In this document: in pieces, positions 50,501 through 62,500 of the stretch | Numbering within the stretch: position 1 is the first letter of the stretch | Layout: every line of letters begins with the position of its first letter | Assembly (NCBI GenBank): GCA_018389105.1 | Contig: JACATO010000306.1 | Span: forward strand, 62,001-126,000 | DNA: 64,000 nt | Direction of reading: 5' to 3' | From: Nautilus pompilius | Taxonomy: Eukaryota; Mollusca; Cephalopoda; Nautilida; Nautilidae | The notes under the pieces: model-generated | Seen by the model: the letters and a program-made list of their open reading frames with translations, nothing else | The model's database searches: none | What the model was told of the DNA's origin: nothing | Program-made: the position numbers and the translations under genes

Positions 50501-53500
50501 GGAAGCATCTTGGTATGGACTTCAGTCTGGCATGGTGAAATGACAGAATTGGCGTTTTCAAGGGAGATCTCAAATCTGCCAAGTACATTGCCATTTCAAA
50601 GAGACATCTACCACTGTACCAACAAAGTCTGCAGTCCAGAAGAGAAATCAAGGAACTCAACTTCTTTCCTGAGTAGCCAAAGGCCTTGATATGATTCCAA
50701 CCAAGCATGTGTGGGAGCATCTGAATAGTCAGCTGAGATCAAGGCCCACCAATGTGATAATATTAAAGTAAGTTCTGAATCTAATATATTGTAATAACAA
50801 TAGGATTCCAAATTACTTTGGCAGGGCCCTGCTGGTTAAGCAATTCTTTCATCTTTCTATACTGATTCCAAAAACTCTAAGTTGGCTCCAATTCTAAAAT
50901 TAGAATTACTTCAGTCACTTAAATCTAGTTTGCTGTATTTTTCAGAGAATAAATCAATTTTGGGCATAACACAAGGCTAGATCAACTTTCAACCAGTCAG
51001 AACAACAATGTCAAATCCTTTCCAGGACTGATGCAATACATTGCTGTTGGTACTTCCTACCTCATGAATATTAATGACATTTTGCATGCACATTATCTAA
51101 TGACTTTGTTGGACAATCTTCCAGACAAATAGGGCATTGAAATAGTTTTTCAGTATGTTTGTAATCATGGAGAGATATCTGAAACAGACTGCAAATGTTA
51201 TTATTGGTTCTGGTATCAAAAACCCAGTGTCTTTTTTTAGTCACTGCATGATATCAGTGACCATCAGGTGATCCGGTCTCATTTGTGCTATATTGAAACG
51301 CCTATTTTAAAAAGCCAAATGTGTTCGATTTATCTATCTTTGACTCTTTTTTGTGATCCTGAGTTTCTGTGCCATTGGCTAATAGAAAGTACTTTTCTAC
51401 AATAAAACTAAAGCACCACAATGAATTATGTCTAAAACTATCGACTCCAAAATCAGTTGCAGTTTGTTTGGCCTTTAATTTTGGCTGTGCAGTAGTAAAT
51501 TCAAAACATGCAGTAAGTTCAAAACATGCAGTGCATTGGAATTGCACATATTCCTCTAACTTATCCTCAATGTTAATCCACCTAACTGGAATTTTCCTTC
51601 TTAATTTTCTTCATAGTCTGTAACATATCCTTTGCTTTTATGCCACTCCCTAACATATTTCTTGCTGATACTGTATTTCCTGTACACAGCCATATTACTA
51701 CCAGTGAACTTTATTTCCAGCTTAAATTATGCCATGTACAACTTATGTGACTTTACAGGAGACATTTTGAGATGAGATAGAGGATTTGTTGGAAATATTC
51801 ATACATATAATTAGGGTTGAAACAGATAAATGAAATGTTATTGGTGAGCACATTAAACATTAACTGCTCACCAAATCTGCAAAGTTCTGGGCAGTAATTT
51901 CTGTAGTGTGTATCAAATGAACAATTTTAAAGTTTATTTCAGAAAATAAAACATTGTCATTTTTTATTTTTAAATTAAAGCAATTTCAATGACTATCCAC
52001 AGGATCAGTTGATCTTGAGTATAAGGCAAAACTTTAACTTTCATGAAAAAAGTATAGACTTATACAACAAAAAAATATGATATTTAAAAGACTCCATTTA
52101 ATACTATAAAGCCAATCAAAGTCAACAGAGTTTTCGAAGTGCTCTTATTTTATGGCAGTAGCTCAAAGAAATAAACTTACAAGATCCATGTTTCTTTTTA
52201 GATAAGTGAACATGTCATTTAAACACACAATGGCCATCCGAGCAACTTGGGACCGCAAATTTTTTGCCTGGAAGATGAAAAAGAATTCATAATAATTCCA
52301 TTTTAATTCATTAATATGGGAAAAACTTTAAAATTTAAGAATAAAAGCAAAAGCTAAATGGATGCTTGGCTACAATGCAAACAAAATATATAGAAAAGTA
52401 ATTTAAATGAAATCTGGCTGGAAGCCATTAAACTGATGCTATTTCAGCCGAGTTTCATTTGAACATCCCTAGTATAACACCTGTCTATATGTTAAAAGTC
52501 TGCTATTACATGACATCTACCAACTTAGCACAAAGAAATATATATGGAAGTATTTAAATTCTTACTGGTATTTATTACAATAGACATCAGAAGTAACTGA
52601 TTTGGTGCAAGCATTTTTTTGTTTATGGATTTGTTACAGTAGTATATTAAATAACACTTAATAAATGGAGCAAGAAGATAATTACCGGGGTCAGACTAGC
52701 CCTGAGTACAGCAGCAATACAGTATTTTTATTCTGAACATTACGATATACCTTACAATTCTTTGATTTAGAAGCCGTCAGCATTATAGAAATAGTCATAA
52801 AATATTCAGAAAATTCTACTCAAGCATATTTTTAAAACCATTTCCAAATTCCCTGTTGTAATAGACATTTAGCTAAAACCAAAGCCCTTAAAATCTAACA
52901 CTTTAAGTAGAAATTATTTAGCATTGTTATTTGTAATCAAATATCTGTAGAAAAGTAAATTCTTTCTTATTTTGACTATCAGTAAACAGGATAAACATGC
53001 ACATCAAATGATAGTGCTAAGCAATAGCTAATAGATGTACTATTAATCCTTTCCCATTATAAGTTGGCTGAAACTGCTGGGCCAAACCATCCAAAAATGG
53101 CTGAGCACTAATGAGTCAATTAATTACCACTTCTGTCTATACTACAGATAGTACTCATTAGAAGAATGGTCCACATTATCAACTCTGGCTATTTATATTG
53201 CTTTGTTTTCCTGAAAATGTGATTTTACTAGTAAAGCTACTAGTGTCAACCACAAGCAAGCGTTATCTAGTTTGCTTTTTTTTTTTTTTTATTTACTTGA
53301 TACCTGATGGAATCCAATAACCTTCTGGTGTTGTGGAGAGTTCTTTTGAGTGTTTATACCTCGAATCTCTCCTCATCTAGCTGGTTGGACAGGGAGGTCA
53401 TCTAGTGGAGTTTAAGCCATATGCAGCCAATCAACATGCCCAGTGTTTTTTTCAGTCTGCTGGCTTGATGACTGACATCTCTGATAACCTTAGACCAGTG

Positions 53501-56500
53501 GATTTCCTCTATCATGCAGCTAAGGAGTTCAACCCCACACAGACAGAGGTAGGCAAAGCTAACACCCACCAACCCCAAAGCAGGCACAACCAGGAGAGAC
53601 AAAAGCATACTAGGGGCAAACATAACTAATTCTTTGCTGTCCACTGAGGATTGGATTGAAAATGAGTGTTGAAAGTAATGACAGTGAGGAGATTCTCAAA
53701 AAATTGAACCAGTTTTGGCATCACTGTGACAACAATTGGGTAATTTTACTAACATTTTTTCCTTTCATTTTCTGGACCCATTTCATTTTCATATGGATTA
53801 CTGAACTGCGTATCGAGTCAGTAATAGTGCTATTTGAGTCATCGTTTCTTGATCGTCTTAATCGGGTAGGTGTGTTTTGCGCAGCAATCTTGGGAATTGA
53901 AATATTGCATTTCTTGAAGGGAAAAAAGTTAACCCCACCAAAACAAAGGTAAAAGTACTTTGAAACAATAAATTGTTTACTAGTCTGTTAACAAAGTCTG
54001 CACTGGGCATTCAATGGTAAACTGAGTACAATAATCCAACCACTCCCACTAGCTAGCCAACAAACACCGCTTCCACCATACAGCTGTTGTGATGTACATA
54101 TGCTAGTCATTCTAAGTGCAGCACAGTTGTCATTTCCCTGTTTGGCAAAATCGTTTTCCATTAGCTAGGATAATGAGCAGAGGTCAGACAAAAACAAGGA
54201 AGATATATTACATTCAGCTTTTGTTGAAGAGTGTGCAGTGAGAATGTGCGTGCAAAAGAGAATCCGAACACTTCTTGTTTTTTATTATTTACAGTTGAAA
54301 ATTTTAAATTGTAGAAAACAACAATTGAACTGAATTTATTCTGATACAAAAAATAATGTAAAAGTTGTATGCAGAGGAAAAGTGGTAAACGAGAGAGGAA
54401 TTTCAGAAATATAAAAAAAAATAAGAAACAAACAAACAAACAAAACAAACATGAACTGTCACTGATAAAGGGGAGTGATCATTTTCCCCATTGTAGGAAT
54501 CTGTGTAGTACTAGAGACATCCAAGTGCAATCCTGCTGGATCCCAATACAGTAAAGCTATTTCAAGTGGGTTTTTTTTTAGCACACCTGTTACACATCTA
54601 CAACTGATTTCTGTAAAATAATGTACCTCTTTTAGGACGGCTAAAATCACAGAATGTAAATTTGCGCACACAATTTCGGGATGGAATAAACAGAGATGGC
54701 GTATCATAACAAGTCCATCACGTTTTAATTCCCTGAAAAATAAAAATAAAAAAGATAATGCTTATATTATATAAAGAAATAGCGGAGGAAAAAATGCTTA
54801 AACAAATTATAATAATAAATACCTACAGAGGATGTTTGATATTTTAAATTTCTTTTTAAAGTCAGCAATTAAAAAAAAGAAAGAAATAATAATAATTATG
54901 TGTTAAGGTTTATATTAGACCTTCCAACTTCAGTAAAAACACTGGTAGATGTTTTTTCCAAATAATTTAAAACCATAATAAAAGTTTATATTAAACAAAT
55001 CAATAACGCAAAGAAAAATCTGTTCCAATATTCTTAGAATAAAAAAATTTGCCTTAGCCTTTCACTAAGAGCAACTCACCAATCAGTCTGACTCAGCTTG
55101 TTTTGAGCTTCATGTAGCATAGCCATGGGCTCTTTGACTGGCTTCCAGTTTTCAGGTTGATCATTAATGTCCTGTGAAGGAGTCTTAGAGGAATTGAACA
55201 CACCTTGTTCCACTTCACTTATCCTAAAGAGATACGAAACTATTCCATTATTACCATGAACTTTTTTTTTACTTTGAGTGCTGACAGCAAAATTTTAAAA
55301 TTGCAGATGAAGTCCTCCAAATTATATTTCTTTTACTATTTAAATTCTAAAAAAATGCCTGTATAAATATCCAGCTATGACAGCTCCTTTACTGAAACAT
55401 TTCTTAAAATACAGTAGTTTCAAAAAGTTAAGCAACAAACAAAAAAAACCATAAATATTCCCAAAATGGTTAAAGCTTTACTTATCAAACGTTCAACACA
55501 AACTTCTCTTCATGCAAAACGTTTATCAAAAAAATATGAGTTCCAGTAGAAACATGTAAATTAGCTTTAAACTAGCTAGTAGTGTCCATATCAGTTTTGA
55601 CTGTTACGAAATTTGTTTTAAGGAACAACATTACAAATGGGTAACTATACTTCTTTGGAAGATTCTCTAAAGTGAAGAGCTATTGGCAGGATAGAGACCA
55701 GAGAGTTTGTGAACAGAAGTGAGGTCTCTTGGCTATGGAGGTAATTTCAAGTGCATGGAGATAATATCCAAAGACCAGTTCAAGGTCAACAAGGGGGTCA
55801 CAACCCTAGCAGATGATCAATACATGTCACTTGTGTCTTGGATAAGCAGAATCTCAAAACCAACCCAATTTGCTTCTGATTTCTCTTCAGCTACAGAGAG
55901 GTTGGTAACAGCCTTAACTATATGCAAAAGTGCATGAAAGAGAGCTCTAAGAGACAACCCACGCTGTGAACTAATAAGTGAATATATCACTCAAATGTGA
56001 CTGGCACATACTCATCTGGAAGAAATGGGGAACCCACAAACAGCCCATAAACATCATGGAAAAGGATCTAAAGGTGTGTTGGTCTGGGCAGAAATTTCAG
56101 TAAGAGGGCATACAGATATGCATGTTTTAGGGAGGTATCCTGTCTGCATGAGGTATAAGAATCTAGATCCCTTTATTAGATCATACAACTGGAAGTAGCT
56201 TCATTCTAATGAACAATGATGCTAATTTGCATTGAGTACATGTAATTGATCAATATCTTCAAGACCAGACCAGTACTCATGTTCTGCTGACTTAAATCCT
56301 AATGAGAATATTTGGGATGCTCTTGTAGGAAGATGTGTTGCCTCTTTCCAACCTTCTCTGATAAGACAATAGATTATACTTCCCACTGTTCTGGCTGATT
56401 GGGACATAAGTAGCATGCAGAGGCACTGAGAGTCATCTATGGACATCAGGGAGCGGACTATATCCCCTAGTGACTACTTCTAATTAGCATTATTTACATT

Positions 56501-59500
56501 CCTTATGTTAGAATTTCTTAGGTTTTATGACCCTACAATTTATTTTTTCATTCACATATTTATTTGATAAAAGTTGTGTTACATGAAGAAGACTTTGTGT
56601 TGATCATTTGGTGAGTAACCGTTTAAATTTTTTTTCTTTGGTAGTTGCTTAACTTTTGGAGAACAGAGCACAACACTAAGGTGTGAAGCAATATTGTTGA
56701 TTGTTGTATTTTGTTGGAATTTCCACGTGTATCGCCTGACGTTGATTACTACATACCTGCATGGATGGTTAGGTATGAGAGTCTCACGCACAAGATGATT
56801 TTATGCTAACCGAACATTTTATAAAAAGAACGGAAAAATGCTTTGTGTGTAAAATGCAATCTTTGTGTTTTGTACAGAGTAGAGTTTCATATTATTCTAC
56901 AGTTGCTTGTTTTGGCTTGAAAATCTGCAAGCCATATAAAGTGAAAAGATTTTTAACTATGCATCGTTATGCCTTGTTTCTATAGTCATGATGGTTCCTC
57001 ACATACTGATTGATGGGGTGCCTTAAATAGGCCAAAGGATGGAGATACTGTCTAAAACTGTTTAACTAAATGATTCGTAGCCAAATGCACCATAATTAGT
57101 CAATATTGCTCTTAAAAGTATTGCATTTAATAATTAAAATACTTTATTTAAAGTTAGTTCCCATGTACCTAGAATATGTCAGTATTTCTACTATATTAAT
57201 ATGCATAAAAGAACACTTGTTCCATTTTTTTTTTTTGAGGTAGGGAGAAATTCTGAATAGAAATGATTTTGGATTCTTCAAGTTGTGTCTTATCCACCTT
57301 TTCAGTTTTGTACACGAGACAGCATCGTTGTGGATCATGTAAAAATAGACTATTTTACTGCAACAGTAAAAAAACTGACTATGCCAGAAAAGAACAAAAA
57401 AGTGAAATAAACAATAAGCATTTTTAAATAGATGTGCATGACTAACAATATATAAATTTAAATGTATTCCAAAAAAATCTCTGAAACTTACTGCTTTCTA
57501 TTGATTCTAGAAGTAGCAGGTAGTTTGACTGGGATTGCTTTAAATAGATTTCCTGTACCCTGGAAAACTAGAAGAGAAATAGAAAATCCTTTAATATCAT
57601 TTAATGAGGTAAATGATAAGACAGGATTTTACCACACACTTTTGACATTCTATGTGGTTATTACACTTTGCATGAATTCCTATACTAACTGCCAAAAATA
57701 GTTTCCAAAAGTCATTTTGCTTTACTTAAAAATAATGCAAGTAATACAATAGGAATTCTATTATTCAAAAGCAAATTTATATTCTGAATAATAATATATG
57801 AGTATCAAAATGCCGATGTATAATTTTCAAAGTTAACCTTGTCTACTCATTTACATTATTCTATTTAATGTATCTTTTTAATACATAATTGAAAATATTG
57901 TACTTTACAAAATGAGAATCCTTTTAACTTCATTTTATGCATTTACAAACTTTGACCAGACATCATGCTTTATTAGCTACAGCGTAATGTAGTAGCTTTA
58001 ATTTTTCAATTAATTTACACAATTGAGTAAACACAAAGTTGATGTGTGTGTGTGCATGTGTGTGCGTGCATGCGTGTGTGCACCTGTGCAAATAATTTGA
58101 GAAAGTAAATTCAGCAAGCATTCACTTTAGATAAACAAATTTTTAGTATACAAAGAATTTTAAATATTTGTTAAAACTCTGCTATAAAATTAACTTCTAT
58201 TCAGATTAACTGATATACACACACATACATAAAGGCAGATTAGCAAGTTTGAGTTTTCTTCATACATGAACATCAAAGCAAAAATAGAAAGGTGAGTGAA
58301 AATCACAACAAAAGAAACATACAAATGCCTGAAAAATTTTTTGAAAAAAAAATCACACCTTCAAAGTCACTGGTGCTTATCTGCTTCAACTTCTCTTGCT
58401 GACGCTCACGTTCTCTACGCAGTTTTTCCTCATTCTTCTGTTCTTTTTCTGCTCTTTTTCGATCAAGCACTGCCTGTTTATTCAGTTGCCTCACAAACAA
58501 ATGGTCCCCCATGTTATTTGACGTAGAAAGGGTAGATAACTTCTGTAAACAAGTATTACAAAAGACCCCAATAATAGTTACCATAAATCTAATAAGCAAG
58601 TTTAAATATTTTTATATAAACTTCATCACTATCCAACAATATTTAATCTTGGATTTGTATGAATAAATTTATTAAAAAAATAAAAAAAATTATCAGATTA
58701 TATCAATTAATTAATATATTACCATTAAATCCAACAATTTTACATTGTAATACCAGGCGACTGTAAAAAAGTTACTTCCTGCAGTTGGTTGCTTAATTTA
58801 TATATGAGGACTGTCAAAAAAGTATCCGACGTTAGGGAGGCAAAGCTGTGCATAGTGGAGCCACATGCCTTCATGCACATGTGTGGTTTTTTGCGGGCTT
58901 GCTGGATGCATCAGTCGCTGTCAGGCAGCCAGCGTGTGAGGTGCTGTTCTACTTACTCATCGCATTTTCATTTTGCCTGTGATAAAAGAACACGTGGAGC
59001 AACAATCTTGCATCAAGTTTTGCCAAAAGCTTGGAGATACCCAAGCGGAAACAATTCACAAAATTCAACAGGCTTTTGGTGACAATGTCATGAGTGTCAG
59101 CAGGTTCAAAGATGGCCGCACATTGGTGGAGAGTGACCAGCGTTCTGGGAGGTTATCAATAAGCCACAATGCAGTTATTATTGAGAAAGTGCGGACCTTG
59201 ATAATGGAGGATCGTCGTTTGACGGTACGGGAAATTGGTGACGAGGTTGGGATCAGTAAAGATTCTGCACATGCAATTTTAAAGGAGGAGATGGGCTTGC
59301 ACAGAGTGGCAGCGGAATTTGTGCCCAAGCTGCTTTCTCAGGAACAACAACAACTTTGTCTTGGGGTTGTGCAGGACCTGGTGGATATTGCCAACAGGGA
59401 TCCTGAGTTCCAGAATACCGTGATAACTGGAGATCAGACGTGGGTGTATGGGTACGACCCGGAAGCCAAAGCTCAGTCATCACAGTGGAAGCACCCAATG

Positions 59501-62500
59501 TTGCCAAGGCCCAAAAAAGAACGTCAGGTTCGTAGCAAAATCAAGGTGATGCTGACTGTTTTCTTTGACTACCAAGGCATTGTGCATCACAAATACGCAC
59601 CAGAAGGACAAACAGTTACAAAGGAGTACTATCAGGAAGTCCTCCGATGTCTTCATGATGCAGTTCAGCGCAAGAGACTGGATCTGTGGGCCTCGCAAAA
59701 CTGGCAGCTGCATCATGACAATGGCCAAGCTCATTCGTTGCAGCTGATCCAAGGTTTCATTGCAAATAAAGGCATTTTGCTCATTCACCTGGCTCCTTCT
59801 GACTTCTGGTTGTTCCCAAAAATGAAAATGACACTGAAAGGCTCCTGCTTTGAGAGCCGAGAGGACCATGCAGAATGCGATGGCAGAGCTGAGAGCCATT
59901 CCGGAAGAAGCATTCCAGACGTGCTTCAAACAGTGGAAGGATCGCTGGGCTAAGTGTGTGGAGGCACAAGGGGCCTACTTTGAAGGGGATTAGCAATTGA
60001 ACCCCACCAAGTATGTAATTTTTTTCCCCAGCCTAAGGTCGGATACATTTTCGACAGACCTCGTATATATGGAAATAAATGTGCATATTGTGTCACTTGA
60101 ATGCATCATCCTCCAGATGAATATTAGCATTGAATTTTAGTAAGCCCTGATGGTATAATGGTAGATGTGTCTTTAAAATGGCAATGTACCAGCAAAATTG
60201 AGATGTCATTTGACACATACCAATTCTGTCTTTCCACCATGCCAGATAATAGTCCATACCAAGACACTCTCATCTTCATACTCGACCATCAAAAGCTGAA
60301 GATTTTGGGGTTGAAGTTATTAGGTCTTCTCTAAATCTAAGTGTGACCTTCAGATTACAGTTGCTATAGACTGGGTTCAATGGAGAAGAGCGCACTGCCA
60401 ATACTTTACTTTAGCAGTGAGATTTGCCTCAGTGAACTTCATGATAGTATTGCTCACAGATCCATGAAACATGTCAAGATCCCTGACAATCTGTTGTTGG
60501 TTAGCAATACATAAATAGTCTATAACACAACCTTTGGTAAATGGAGAAATACTGTGGAATCCGCCTGTTTTTGGCATGGTGATAGTGAAAACTAGTTACA
60601 TGCATACATGTATGAGGATCTATCAAAAAGTTTCAGAAACGGTTCTCTTACAAGTGAATGGCAGCAGGCATGGTTATTGAGACTGCTTATATTGTAACTA
60701 TAATGACTCAGCAAGTGTGTTTCACTTGATTCAGTGCTATATAAACAAGACATTCCACTTTAGACTTAGTTAGGGTAATGCTAAAAATGTTACAGTCTGA
60801 GCAATAGTTAAGGACAGAATACATACTGAATTCTCTAAGCAAGTCTCAGGTTAAGTTGACACAAGCAATTCCACAAGAAGCATGAATCAATTGAAGATGA
60901 TGAACACAGCATATGGCCATCAACAAGCTGTTGTGAAAACATTGTTTGGGTCATTTCTCATCTTTCAAGGACCACTATCAACCAATCGGTAACATAGCTG
61001 TGACATTGAGAATCTCGTAGAGTTCTTCCTGGTAATGCTTACAGAAGATTTGAAAATGGGTTACATGGCTGTAAATTTTTTTCCCAAGACATTGTCAAAT
61101 GAACAGAAGCAGCCATGACTAAGCATGCAGATAACTGAAAATTGCTGCAGGAAACATGGGTTTACCTCTACAAGCCTGAGACAAAAACCCAGTTCTGCAT
61201 GAAAGTCACCTTCATTGCTACAGCTTTAAAAAAATCCAAACTAACAAATCCAGAGGGAAATTAATGTTCATTGTGTTACTTTGATGCCAGAGGCAATGAT
61301 CACCAGTAGTCTGTTTTATGAGGACAAACAGTCAATGCTTGCTTTAACATCATCATCATCACTGATCTCATCAATGCTTTGTGATGGAAATGGCAAGGTC
61401 TGTTTGCAGAATGCAAGTGGATCTTTTGTTGTTGTAGTGTTGTATACCAGTTTGGATAATTGAGATAACCTTTGTACATTTATCCTCACTAAAACTCTTC
61501 AGTTTTAGATAAGGGAGAAACCAGAGTTGTCCAGAGAAAAACCACATGACTGCCTGGTGAGGCCCTTAGTCCAGGCAATCCAATAGATTAATCACTAATC
61601 CACTGAATGCCCAATGGGTCCTTTAATATGACAATGTTCTGTGCTGCAGATCACTTCTCATCCATGAATTTCTAATCAATTTTGGGGTACAATACTCCCA
61701 CATTCTGTTCTCACCAGACCCTGCACCTTGTGGCTTCATGCTGTTTTCCAGAAAGTGCCACTGAAAAGCCAGTCCCACAAATACAGACACTCTCCAGTCA
61801 GCTGTGAACAAAGTGCTAAAAATGAATTACAGCCAGTGGTTCAAGCACTGAAAGCTAATTCCTGTGCATAGTTTGCTCTACAAGGGCTGGTTGAAACTTT
61901 TTGACAGGTACTTGTACATATAATCACACCAGAAATAAGTAATTTCAAACTGATACATTCATTTATGGGGATGGACAATGCAATATAGCAGGGCGCTGTA
62001 CATATTATCATTAATCATGTTCCTAAGCTGTGATGGTGTATTTCTAGTCATTTTGGTTTTTCCTTACCAAATTAAGTTTATCATGCAACATTACTGATCA
62101 TAAAAAAAGCAAATTTAGTTGCACCAAAAAGAGCAAGCAAGCAAGCATTTTCATGTACATTGCCAACCTATTCTCTAAATAGCAAGATGTATCAGTATGC
62201 TTTGAAATACTTGTTTTAAAAAACATGCTATGGAATGACAGTTTATTAAGTGACTTGCACTCCAATATCACATTTTCATAATAGCAAGGAGATTTCAGAA
62301 AAGATTGTACAGCCAGGTTAAAATACCATTCTATTAAAATTTCCAAAAATGTAAAAATAATTCAAGTGTACATTTTAAATAAACTTAAAGTACAAAAAAC
62401 TTTTAAAATTTTGAAATTATATTATCATCATTATCTGTCCCCACCTTAAATAAAAGATAATTAAAGGATAACAAATTTTTTTTTTTTTTTTACTTGAAAG

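Noticed and set aside
53656-53952. 98-codon frame with two hydrophobic segments in a TOGARAM1 intron
   Set aside because: It lies antisense within an intron, is AT-rich and has no family resemblance; hydrophobic runs are expected from T-rich codons.
60150-60200. tRNA-Gly-like wording (gatggtataatggtagatg)
   Set aside because: No B-box or acceptor stem follows, and the segment is part of a decayed Tc1 transposase on the other strand.
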